Positions 55,579 to 64,000 of a stretch of DNA of 64,000 nucleotides are shown piece after piece. The notes under the pieces are model-generated. The model had not been told where the DNA came from, searched no databases, and was given only the letters and a program-made list of their open reading frames with translations. Every line of letters starts with the position of its first letter. Positions within the stretch are counted from its first letter, which is position 1. The translations under genes and the position numbers were made by a program. Source of the DNA: Corythucha ciliata (taxonomy: Eukaryota; Arthropoda; Insecta; Hemiptera; Tingidae); the NCBI GenBank assembly GCA_038030265.1, contig CM075939.1:32593253-32657252 (forward strand), written 5' to 3'.

Positions 55579-58500
55579 TGAATTTGCTTGATAAAAAACT
55601 TAACGAGCTCCCGTATATAATTGATCCAAATAATAAGTTCAAAATTCTGATTGACACGGGTAGCACACGATCCTTTGTTAATCCCGACCTGGTTTACGCT
55701 TTTTATAAAACCCCTTTAATTTCAAACCCATTCGAGGTCAAAACCATTCATGGTATTTCAAAAGAAATGTTCAGTACTCTCTTTAATTCACCAAGCCCTA
55801 ATGGTGAAGGAAACATTAAGCTAGAATTTTTGTTATTTAAGTTTCACGACGAATTTGATTTATTGTTAGGTATTGATAATCTAAAATCTTTAAGCGCTAA
55901 ACTAGATTTTGTCAACCATAAGTTAATCACTCCTAAGAAGGAATTTAAGATATTTTATTTGAACAACGGTGAAACCGAGGGCATATCGGTTAACCCTCCT
56001 GTTCAATCACAAATGGTTGAAGCCAAAACGGAAAAAATTATCAAAGTCCCGATCAAAAATATTAAGAACGGCATGGCGATCTTGCCCTGTCAAATTGTTC
56101 AGGGAATGGAAATCCCTGAGTGTGTAGTGAAAGTTGAAAATAACGAAGCAATTTGCAGTGCACTTAATCCTCTTGAGGAAACTATTGATTTGTTCTTGAG
56201 TGAACCATTAGAAAATTATGAGACTGCTCTTGAAAATTTGAGGAACACCTCTAATTTTAATATGTTTAATTTGAATAAGGTCAAGTTTGATGTGTCTCGC
56301 ATTCGTACAGATCATATGAACAGCGAGGAAAAAAACGCTATCTACGGATTGGTAAAAAAACATTCTGATATTTTTCATTTAGAAGGGAACACATTGACCT
56401 TCACAAACCAAGTAAAGCATGTAATCCGCACAACGGATGAAATTCCGGTGTACACAAAAAATTATAGATACCCGGAAGTCCACCGAGAAGAAGTAAAAAA
56501 CCAAATAAATGAGATGTTAAAACAAGGAATAATAAGAAACTCACACTCACCGTGGAACTCGCCCATATGGGTGGTCCCCAAGAAAGCGGACGCCTCCGGG
56601 AAAAGGAAATGGCGCATTGTAATAGATTACCGGTTACTGAATCAGAAAACCATTGACGATAAGTTTCCCTTACCGAATATTACGGAATTACTGGATAAAT
56701 TAGGAAAATCTCAGTATTATTCTACCCTCGATTTGGCCTCTGGATTTCACCAAATCGAAATGGAAGAAAACAGTATCCAAAAAACAGCCTGTAGCACCGA
56801 AAATGGGCGCTACGAGTTTTGCCGTATGCCTTTTGGTCTAAAAAACTCCCCACCAACATTTCAGAGAGCGATGAACCACATTCTAAGAGGGCTTACCAAC
56901 GAAACTTGTGTAGTCTATCTTGATGACATAATAATATTCAGTACTAGTTTAGAAGAGCACATCCAGAGACTAGCAGACATTTTCGAGAGACTTCGAAAAG
57001 CAAATTTTAAAGTCCAATTGGACAAAACCGAGTTTTTAAAGAAAGAAGTAGCATACTTGGGTCACATCGTCACACCCGCAGGCGTAAAACCCAACCCTGA
57101 CAAAATCGAGGCAATAAAGAAATACCCTATACCAGAAAATACCAAACAAATAAAAGCATTTTTAGGTTTATTAGGTTACTATAGAAAATTCATTAAAAAC
57201 TTCGCGTTACTAACCAAACCATTAACCAAACGTTTAAAAAAAGGAACCACTATCAATATTCAGGACCCAGATTATATAGAAGCCTTCAATACTTGCAAAA
57301 CCCTATTAATTAATGAACCCATATTACAATACCCAGATTTCTCTTTACCCTTTAATCTAACCACCGACGCAAGTAATGTAGCCATAGGTGCAGTTTTGAG
57401 TCAAACAAAAAACAACAACGATCTTCCTGTAGCGTACGCCAGTCGCACTCTAAATGAATCAGAAACCAATTTATCCACCATTGAAAAGGAACTCTTGGCC
57501 ATAGTCTGGGCCACAAAATACTTCCGACCCTACTTGTTTGGGAAAAAATTCAAAATTCATTCAGATCACCGTCCCCTACAGTGGTTATTTTCATTGAAAG
57601 AACCCAACTCAAAACTTGTTCGATGGCGCCTCAAATTAGAAGAATTTGATTACGATATAGTTTACAAGAAAGGCTGTCAAAATAAAAATGCGGACGCTCT
57701 TTCCAGAATTGAACTAAACGTGCACGAAACACAAACTAAAAATTTAAGTCTTGAAGATGAAACAAATCGAATAATTTCTGAAGCCGTGAAGGAATTTTTC
57801 ACTAACAACCCAGATGTAGGTAATGACACCGAGTCAATGATTGTGAACGCCCCTGACGACCAAGATAGTATAGAATTAATAGAAGAAGAGCCAGAAGAAT
57901 GTAACACTCAACATTCTAACTATAGTGGAAATACTTTTGTGTCGATACCAATTGTAGATGGTCCCGTTAACTTTGGAACCAATCAAGTTATTTTATCCTT
58001 AGTTAAATACAATCCTAAGAAGGTAAAAGTTATAAAGTTGTTTAATGTAAAGACCCGTATAATAGTAGAAATTTCGGAAAGTAATTTTGAAAATGATATA
58101 ATTAATTTTATTAAGGAATTCGTAATCCCAAACATAAAATATGGGCTATATTTTGAAACAGATTTTTATGAAAAGTTTACAGCCGTCGTGATGAAAAACT
58201 TTACGACATCTCAAATATCCTTAACGAAGTTCACCGAAAAATTAGTCGACGTACTTGAAAAGAAAGATCAGGAAGAAATTATTGATAATTACCATGTGGG
58301 AAAAACTAACCACAGAGGAATCGAAGAGACGTACAATAACATCAGGCGAATGTATTATTGGCCAAACATGAGGAGTTCAATTCAGGATTTCATTAACAAA
58401 TGCGATATTTGTCTAAAGACTAAGTACGATAGAGCACCCCTTCAATTAGAAATGAATTTGACACCTAACCCCAGTAAACCTTTTGAAATAGTTCACGTAG

Positions 58501-59384
58501 ACAACATTACTTTAGATAAAACCAAATTTTTAACTATAATCGATACCTTCTCCAGATTCGTACAGGTGTACAAAGTGAATTCTGGACAAGCAATTGAAGT
58601 CGTGAATCAATTAGTCAAATATTTTTCCCAATATGGATTACCTAAAACAATTGTGTCAGACAACGGGCTGGAGTTCAATAACTCGCTAGTGAAGGAATTA
58701 TTGAGTCTTAATAAAATCGAAATCCATTTTGTCAGCTCCCAGCATCCAGAATCCAACGGAATTGCGGAGAGATTCCATTCCACTCTGATAGAGCATATAA
58801 GAATATTAAATAACAGAGAAGAATTTAAAACTGATGGCATAGAAGCCAAAGTGAACTATGCAGTCATGGCCTATAATAATAGCATCCACTCCGTCACCAA
58901 ATTAACCCCTTTTGAAATACTTCATGGCCACGTTGAATCAAACCCGATTTTCGAAATGGACATTGAGCGTAAATTAGTTAACGATTATATCAGTAACCAT
59001 CGTGAAAAAACTAAAATCTTGTACGAGAAAATTCAAACTATTTATAGAGAAGCCAAGGAAAAGGTACTACGTCGTGTCAATCAGGATAGGGAAGAATTGC
59101 CAGAAATTCCCCCCGAAGTATACGTAAAAAATAAGCAAAAAATGAGTAAAACAAAAAACAAATTTCAGAAAGAAACCATAATTTCGATAAACAAAGACAG
59201 GAAAACTGCCAAAATACTACAAAGACATCCTAACACTCGAGACAATATATACACCTCTCAAACATTAAAAGGCCCAGGAGAGCAGGTAATAAAAACACAA
59301 TTAAACGTGTTACAGGGTCATCTTCTACCTCCTCAACAGTGGACTCTCCCGAGGAATAGAAATAAGAAACATTACTGTCAATAA
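55575..59384 (+). CDS. pol: pol polyprotein: protease, RT, RNase H, integrase
   Basis: Open for about 1,268 codons from the ATG at 55578. Domains in order: aspartic protease with FKILIDTGSTRSF near residue 26; reverse transcriptase with WRIVIDYRLLNQKT, STLDLASGFHQIEM and VVYLDDIIIF near residue 448; RNase H with LTTDASNVAIGAVLSQ near 596 and IHSDHRPLQWLF; integrase with an HHCC zinc finger (H-x3-H at about 905 and CDICLKTK), then VDNITLD near 975, VSDNGLEF near 1027 and PESNGIAERFHS near 1063 giving D, D, E. Order RT-RNase H-IN and sequence place it in the Gypsy/Metaviridae group. In relatives it is made by -1 frameshifting from gag; the TGATG overlap agrees. No internal stop, so decay is recent. 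Confidence 0.93.
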   Translation: MMNLLDKKLNELPYIIDPNNKFKILIDTGSTRSFVNPDLVYAFYKTPLISNPFEVKTIHGISKEMFSTLFNSPSPNGEGNIKLEFLLFKFHDEFDLLLGIDNLKSLSAKLDFVNHKLITPKKEFKIFYLNNGETEGISVNPPVQSQMVEAKTEKIIKVPIKNIKNGMAILPCQIVQGMEIPECVVKVENNEAICSALNPLEETIDLFLSEPLENYETALENLRNTSNFNMFNLNKVKFDVSRIRTDHMNSEEKNAIYGLVKKHSDIFHLEGNTLTFTNQVKHVIRTTDEIPVYTKNYRYPEVHREEVKNQINEMLKQGIIRNSHSPWNSPIWVVPKKADASGKRKWRIVIDYRLLNQKTIDDKFPLPNITELLDKLGKSQYYSTLDLASGFHQIEMEENSIQKTACSTENGRYEFCRMPFGLKNSPPTFQRAMNHILRGLTNETCVVYLDDIIIFSTSLEEHIQRLADIFERLRKANFKVQLDKTEFLKKEVAYLGHIVTPAGVKPNPDKIEAIKKYPIPENTKQIKAFLGLLGYYRKFIKNFALLTKPLTKRLKKGTTINIQDPDYIEAFNTCKTLLINEPILQYPDFSLPFNLTTDASNVAIGAVLSQTKNNNDLPVAYASRTLNESETNLSTIEKELLAIVWATKYFRPYLFGKKFKIHSDHRPLQWLFSLKEPNSKLVRWRLKLEEFDYDIVYKKGCQNKNADALSRIELNVHETQTKNLSLEDETNRIISEAVKEFFTNNPDVGNDTESMIVNAPDDQDSIELIEEEPEECNTQHSNYSGNTFVSIPIVDGPVNFGTNQVILSLVKYNPKKVKVIKLFNVKTRIIVEISESNFENDIINFIKEFVIPNIKYGLYFETDFYEKFTAVVMKNFTTSQISLTKFTEKLVDVLEKKDQEEIIDNYHVGKTNHRGIEETYNNIRRMYYWPNMRSSIQDFINKCDICLKTKYDRAPLQLEMNLTPNPSKPFEIVHVDNITLDKTKFLTIIDTFSRFVQVYKVNSGQAIEVVNQLVKYFSQYGLPKTIVSDNGLEFNNSLVKELLSLNKIEIHFVSSQHPESNGIAERFHSTLIEHIRILNNREEFKTDGIEAKVNYAVMAYNNSIHSVTKLTPFEILHGHVESNPIFEMDIERKLVNDYISNHREKTKILYEKIQTIYREAKEKVLRRVNQDREELPEIPPEVYVKNKQKMSKTKNKFQKETIISINKDRKTAKILQRHPNTRDNIYTSQTLKGPGEQVIKTQLNVLQGHLLPPQQWTLPRNRNKKHYCQ

Positions 59385-60646
59385 TGGGATAATACCAATA
59401 AAATTAGGAAATGCTAAAATTCAGACATCGATTCACACCTTGGTGCATTATTTTCATTTAAACGACCTTCTATCTCAGCTCAATAATTTAGATAGAGACT
59501 TCAATTTGATCAAAAATAAATTCAACTCATTTAAAACCGTTGGGAAAAATGTGTTAAGTGCCCAAGGAAACCAGGTTACGGAAGTTGAAAATGAGATGAA
59601 TACAATCACCTTCACATCTCAGAGCATCAATGAGAAATTAGAAATTATTTTTACTATTAGACCTAGGAATCGTATGAAGCGAGGATTAGTTAATGGGTTA
59701 GGTAGCTTTATAAAATTCTTCACGGGAAACCTAGATGTAAATGACGGAGAAAGATTAGATAGTATTTTTAATAAGTTGCAGGCCAATCAAAATAGCCTGG
59801 AACGACAATTAAGTATGCAATTCTCAATAAATTCGGAAATTATCCGAGAATTTAATAGTACGATTAGGTTGAAGAGAATAGTAATGAACTTAGGAATAAA
59901 ATGTTACAGTTAAGTAAAACGGTTAATGAAAATCTGGAAGTTCGGCACTATCAAGATACTTTATACCAACTACAAACCTTGTACAATATTATTCTAAACG
60001 TAGTGCAAGATATTGAAAACTCCTTAACTTTTTGCAAGCTTAATATTCTACACCCTAGCATTATATCACCTAAAGAACTTTTCGTCGAATTAAAGAAAAT
60101 ATCCCAACACTATGGACATCGATTACCACTAGATGTCACGTACGAAAACATCTCGTCGCCTTCCCTGAACCGGACATCATAAAAATTGAAAATTCAAAAG
60201 AAACGTCAACCAAACCCCTACAAGGAATTTTCCTACTAAAACCCGGCGCTGACAAATTCTTCTACAATGACTTGGAACTAAATCATGAAAGTGAAAACCA
60301 TGGCCACCCAATTTTAATCAGCCGCACGGAATTCTCTGATCACTTTGAACCTCCGAAATTCTCAATCCAGTTGCACCATTTGGAATCTCTTCACCAATCT
60401 ATCAGCTCGATGACCCCCATTCTTCGAGAACCCTCAATCACTTATTCACTAAACGTCTGGACCATCGTTATTCTCGTCGCTCTATCCATTGGAGCCATTC
60501 TCTGGGCATGGACCAGCCTAAGAGCAAGCAACTGTCAAATTTTGACTCGATCCGCCGCCCAGCCTCCTTCATCGACGGATGCTTCATCTGGGGGTGGAGG
60601 AATTACGTTCATCAAAACCACTCCGCTACACCGTGGGACACGCTGA
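59385..60646 (+). pseudogene. env: env-like glycoprotein, frameshifted
   Basis: Three overlapping open pieces (to 59913, 59901-60182, 60272-60646) in three frames cover one envelope-type protein. The first contains a basic furin-like site (RNRMKR) followed by a Gly-rich hydrophobic stretch, as in the fusion proteins of errantiviruses and baculovirus F. The last has a membrane anchor (VWTIVILVALSIGAILWAW) and a short Ser-rich tail that runs into the 3' LTR. No ATG with signal peptide is obvious at its start; in relatives env is expressed from a spliced RNA. At least two frameshifts make this copy non-functional as a whole protein. Confidence 0.75.
60590..60600 (+). other. Polypurine tract
   Basis: GGGGGTGGAGG immediately before the 3' LTR, the expected plus-strand primer position. 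Confidence 0.6.
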
Positions 60647-60874
60647 CGCCAACCCCTTCGCCCATCATAATTCTTTTCCTTTTTCCTTTCAATATTTTAT
60701 TACAGAACGTGGAAACTGCAAACCTCAACATTGCGATCTATTAAAACAACTGTCCCCTCCTTTCTATTGGTTCATTCTTCAATTCAAGTTGTAGTAGTTA
60801 ACTCGCGTAAAAGTTCTTGTAAAAATAAATTTGATTTTTTTAAAAAGTCTTTCATCGGACCTTTAAACTTATCT
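60601..60874 (+). repeat. 3' LTR
   Basis: AATTACG...CTTATCT, followed by the TATA duplication and the resumed Harbinger exon. Confidence 0.9.
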
Positions 60875-61000
60875 TATATTTACTCCTATTTTGAACCCTG
60901 TGACCCCCCAAGAATTACGCTACAACAAATCTGATAAAACGACTCGAAGTAGCGTCGAAAGAACCATTGGAAGGTGGAAACGGCGTTTCCCATCTTTATA

Positions 61001-63042
61001 AGTAGAATCCCGATAATTCGTACCGTCAAGAGACCCTTCCAATATTTCGAATTACCGGGATTTACGAATTGCCGGGACTACGAATTATGGGGATGAAAAA
61101 ATGAAATTACGATTTATCGAGAGTTTTTTTTAATCAAATAAGTTTACTAGTGAAAAAGTAAAAAAGAACAATTAGTGAAAAAAATCAGTTATATTTTTCT
61201 TTTGAACAAGAGAATTTTCGTGAATTCTATCTATTATATTTTCAAGTTTCACAATAGCAGAAAAGGCGTCGTCATCAACTTCACATTGAAGCATGAATCC
61301 TCGTAGAGTGTCTAAGCACGCCTTAGCCTCTTTCGGTGATACTTTCGGCAAGGGTTCATCTTGGTCCTCATCGGGTTCGTCATCTTGCTCATTAACTGAA
61401 GCCAAAATTTCCTCGTCTGTCAGAGGACCAGCAACGGCAGTATCGTCGTCGAAATGAACGAAGTCATCGAACGTGATCGGATTGTCTCCACTATGGGGCA
61501 GATGGATCCATTCTGCTGGAGAAACAGGAAAATCTGCTTCACTGTCGGCTTGGCCAAGTTGATCTTCTTTTTTGACAAAACCACACGTTCTGAAACAATT
61601 CCGAATGGTCGCCTGGCTGATATTCCGCCATGCTTTATCGGCGATATTCATGGCTGTTAGGACTGACATTTTCAGCTCCTTTCCTTCTTCAATGGAATTC
61701 AGCAGTCTCCTGACGATTTCGTGGCGGTAGAGAACTTTAAAGTTTTTTATAATTCCCTGGTCAAGGGGTTGAAGCTTTGAAGTTGTGTTCGGGGGAAGAA
61801 ATTCGATTTTTACGTTACTGAGAGGTGGAAAACTATTGTGTGCCGAGCAGTTATCGATGAAAAGTAGAATGCTCCTTCCCTTCTTTTTCATATTGTCATT
61901 TAATGAAGTCAACCAGTCACTAAAGAGAAGTGATGTCATCCAGGCTTTTTTGTTAGCCCGGTAGTGCATGGGAAAAGACGTAATGTTCTTGAAACATCTA
62001 GGTTTTGCAGATTTACCGATCATGAGTGGTGTTAGTTTTTCTGATCCGTCCATGTTTGCAGCGAACAACAACGTTATTCGCTCCTTACTATTTTTTCCAC
62101 CATGGCACTTTTCACTTTTGAAGCAATAGGTACGATCTGGAGGGCATTTATAAAACAAAGCCGATTCATCAGCATTGAACACATCTTTTGGTTCATAATT
62201 TTCCAGCATTTCGGACAATTTTTGCTTCCATTCGGAACAAACACTTTCTTCAACGCTCGCACTCTCCCCGCATACCTTTTTGAAAGTTATGTTGTGCCTT
62301 TTTTTGAATCGATCGAACCAACCGTCACTAGCTCTGAAATTGTTTATTCCTAAACTGGTGGCATACGTTTTTGCTTTCTCCCTCATCATAACGCCCCCCA
62401 CCGGAATATTTTGCTGCCGACACTGAGAAAACCACGAAATCAGACATTGTTCAAGTTGGGGAAATTCCCCGGGTTTTTGGCGTAGGCGAGAAGCATTGGA
62501 TGACGACATGATGACATCTTTCTTTTTTAAAATTGATGTTAAAGTCGATGGAGAAATCCCAAAACGCGTCGCAACATCCCTCTTCATTTCCCCGCCGGCT
62601 ACAGCCTCCAGGATTTCCTTCTTTTTGGCAAGAGAAAGAGTTTTATGAACCGAACGTTTTGAACTCATTTTGTTCGCAAAAACTGACAATACACCCGGCC
62701 CGACCACTGAACTGTCTGAACTTAAAAACAGAATGAAAAGGGACTACGTCGTCTATTGAAAGAAAACTGCAGAGGTAATCAAAATAAACATCTTTGATGG
62801 CTTGATAGATGTTGTGTAGGGAGTTCTGCTGTAGTCGACCCCATTACGAATTATAAGACGTTTGGGAACTCAAACTACGATTTATCGGGACTCGCACTTG
62901 AAAATTCGTTACGATTTAACGAGGGGACCGAAATGCATGGGTTTCTTACGAATTACCGCGATTTCTTCAAGGGACCAGCCGTATAGTTCGAATTATCGGG
63001 ATTTTCACTTTATCGGGATTACGAAAAACCGGGATTCTACTG
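61001..63042 (-). mobile_element. Tigger-type element, apparently complete
   Basis: Left end AGTAGAATCCCGATAATTCG (the expected first C is absent), right end CGGGATTCTACTG, TA on both sides (60999-61000 and 63043-63044). Joining the flanks restores the Harbinger exon (CTTTATATTATGAAATGC). Subterminal ATTACCGGGATT, TTATCGGGATT and ACGAATTAT-type words repeat at both ends. Carries one intact transposase. Confidence 0.9.
61172..62707 (-). CDS. Tigger/pogo transposase, DD30D, intact
   Basis: A 511-residue frame. An in-frame MSSKRSVHKTL 13 residues in is the likelier start. Residues about 20-65 form a CENP-B-type helix-turn-helix (LSLAKKKEILEAVAGGEMKR, VATRFGISPSTLTSILKKKD). About 85-145 form the second, Tc5-type DNA-binding domain (EQCLISWFSQCRQQNIPVGG, FRASDGWFDRFKKRHNITFK). 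The DDE_1 catalytic domain has VFNADESALFY, SILLFIDNCSAHN and TSKLQPLDQGIIKNF; I count 30 residues between the second and third Asp. The C-terminus is acidic (EQDDEPDEDQDEPLPK). It would catalyse cut-and-paste at TA. No stop or frameshift; all three Asp are present, so this copy could be functional. It is a longer relative of the fragment at 20150-20633. Confidence 0.93.
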   Translation of the reverse strand: MVGPGVLSVFANKMSSKRSVHKTLSLAKKKEILEAVAGGEMKRDVATRFGISPSTLTSILKKKDVIMSSSNASRLRQKPGEFPQLEQCLISWFSQCRQQNIPVGGVMMREKAKTYATSLGINNFRASDGWFDRFKKRHNITFKKVCGESASVEESVCSEWKQKLSEMLENYEPKDVFNADESALFYKCPPDRTYCFKSEKCHGGKNSKERITLLFAANMDGSEKLTPLMIGKSAKPRCFKNITSFPMHYRANKKAWMTSLLFSDWLTSLNDNMKKKGRSILLFIDNCSAHNSFPPLSNVKIEFLPPNTTSKLQPLDQGIIKNFKVLYRHEIVRRLLNSIEEGKELKMSVLTAMNIADKAWRNISQATIRNCFRTCGFVKKEDQLGQADSEADFPVSPAEWIHLPHSGDNPITFDDFVHFDDDTAVAGPLTDEEILASVNEQDDEPDEDQDEPLPKVSPKEAKACLDTLRGFMLQCEVDDDAFSAIVKLENIIDRIHENSLVQKKNITDFFH

Positions 63043-63257
63043 TATTATGAAATGCAAAATAGTCTTCCAACCGTCCTTCGCGTAATTCCGGCGTGCGCAA
63101 CTTTACACAACATTGGGATCACCGAGAGGGATCTATTAGAATCCCAAGAAGAAAGTGATGATACTCCAATTTTTGATGTCCCAACACCAGTAATTACGAC
63201 AGGGGAAAGCGTACGTAAGATTCGTGAGGCGTTCATAATAAGGCACTTCACTACATA

Positions 63258-64000
63258 GAGCAGCCGGAAACGTTTGGTTCAATAATAAAATTCCTTATTA
63301 AGTATAACGTCAAGAAACAGGAGGCAGGCCACCATGATCATTTTTTTTTCCGACCCGAGGCTAATTTGATTTTGCCGCCCCATGCGCCCATCGTCGTTCT
63401 TGATACGACTTCCAGGCCAAATTTGAGGAAAAACGCTTTTGTGTTCGGGTAAATCTACGACTCAAGGAAAATCGCTGATTCACGGCTGATGAGGGATCAT
63501 TCAGAAGTTTTGGCTTGGGAAAAGTGCCACAAACCCCGCGAAACGATTTTCATTGGAGGGGAAACAGCCGAATTGACTTTGGAAGAGATAAAGGCATGAA
63601 AATTGAATTTTGGAAGCACCAAAGTGAAATTGGTATTTACAATGAGCCAAACCCTTCGAGAGGGGTAGGTACGCCACTGAGATCCGGCTATTGGCCGATT
63701 CGCCGTAAGGCTGCTGCGGCGAGCTGTGGAACATCACTATTGGCTTCGTGTGGGCGTTAAACAGGCCCTAGTTCGAGTAACAAAATTGAATAACAAATAA
63801 ATTAAAAATGTTAACGGCTTCTTAAGTAAAAATTTACGAAATATACAAAAACAAATTATTTTTTCAGGTACTTTCAATTTTTAGGATTATTTTTCAAATT
63901 TTGAATTTTTAGTTCAAATAAAATTTCTTCCTGTTCTGCTCGGCGATTGTCAATTCGTACAGTCTGTCTTCATGGCGGCATTGCTTTTGAACTAGCTCGA
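63258..64000. other. No recognisable gene
   Basis: 3' flank of the Harbinger transposase (AATAAA at about 63283), then GC-richer sequence with short open frames (63515-63760) that match nothing I recognise. AT-rich from 63780 to the end. Confidence 0.35.

Larger units (their letters stand above)
53916..60874 (+). mobile_element. Errantivirus-like LTR retrotransposon (Gypsy group) with env
   Basis: Two 274-bp LTRs, a TATA target duplication (53912-53915 and 60875-60878), a tRNA-type primer site, and three ORF regions gag, pol, env in the order and with the overlap typical of insect errantiviruses. LTRs differ at 4 positions. The uninterrupted Harbinger copy 1 (GTATATTTATACTCC at 42371) shows the target. 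gag has one stop and env at least two frameshifts, so this copy is defective; pol is open. Confidence 0.9.
52826..63257 (+). pseudogene. HARBI1-like transposase, copy 2, split by two elements
   Basis: Exon 1 (52826-52896) MDYDCIFTLDEYDDFVAHRR with a GTAAAT donor. Exon 2 (about 52964-53174) YIRDMQNAFEFYSDKEFKAR; its acceptor reads CAA instead of CAG, and a TGA lies at 53100-53102. Exon 3 begins at 53469: VCGDLFGVSQSTVCRIVKFV, GVIGLIDGTHIPIKSPGG, a TGA at 53709-53711, then LLDDSGYPRREY. The LTR retroelement 53916-60874 interrupts here. The exon resumes at 60879 (LRYNKSDKTTRSSVERTIGR), is interrupted again by the Tigger 61001-63042, and finishes 63045-63257 (LPTVLRVIPACATLHNIGIT to RHFTT, TAG). 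Both catalytic Asp and the Glu are still readable. An AATAAA lies at about 63283. Not functional. Confidence 0.85.

Noticed and set aside
63515..63760. 81-codon plus-strand frame with AAAASCGTSLLASCGR end
   Set aside because: No similarity recognised, composition-driven, no supporting signals.

Overview
The window is eukaryotic and almost certainly from an insect. It holds spliced genes with GT-AG introns, no bacterial operons, and one recognisable host gene fragment: an insect-type seven-transmembrane chemoreceptor that starts at 469 and runs off the left edge on the minus strand. Nearly everything else is transposable elements inserted into one another. The order of insect cannot be fixed from this sequence.

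Layout. 1-470: chemoreceptor exon. 470-7000: MITEs, a dispersed repeat (2704-3545) and a decayed MULE transposase gene. 7240-13820: a two-gene, convergent DNA transposon unit (SWIM-finger gene on plus, THAP-DDE transposase on minus) that looks like the ISL2EU group, split by a TA-flanked long-inverted-repeat element (9994-12681) that carries its own insertion (10248-11493). 15560-21627: a long-TIR element of unknown superfamily (copy A) carrying an intact DD41D mariner (16028-18513), a palindromic insertion with hammerhead-ribozyme-like cores (18682-19016) and an internally deleted Tigger (19953-20821). 21681-23134: a large foldback.

23161-31436: an intronless, stop-riddled gene of unknown function on the minus strand with a poly(A)-like tail, broken by a hAT (26537-29473), a PIF/Harbinger that landed in the hAT's own target duplication (23561-26529), and a hAT MITE (31049-31268). 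32384-35883: copy B of the long-TIR element, carrying a short poly(A) retroinsert with 13-bp target duplications and a DD82E-type transposase fragment. 35930-37048: a YqaJ-type nuclease fragment. 37402-40167: two hAT-like elements, one with two further nested insertions. 40377-42707: a Harbinger copy with a tRNA-like insertion. 43861-47292: another TA-flanked long-TIR element stuffed with repeats, including a mirrored 21-bp minisatellite.

47852-63257: a second, two-gene Harbinger (divergent Myb/SANT-like gene and HARBI1-like transposase). Its Myb-gene intron holds a non-LTR retrotransposon with an intact 900-codon EN-RT ORF. Its transposase exon is split by a 6,959-bp errantivirus-like LTR retrotransposon (gag, pol, env; LTRs differ at 4 of 274 positions) and by an intact Tigger. 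Pairs of related copies in the window (A/B, Harbinger 1/2, arms of palindromes) supply empty sites, so several insertions can be dated relative to each other directly from the sequence. Genes with uninterrupted coding capacity are the DD41D mariner, the Tigger at 61172-62707, the LINE ORF and the retroelement pol. I did not find a clearly new defence or biosynthetic system; the best candidates for novelty are the poly(A)-tailed unknown gene family, the ribozyme-like palindrome, the exon-like segment carried inside the hAT, and the mirrored minisatellite.
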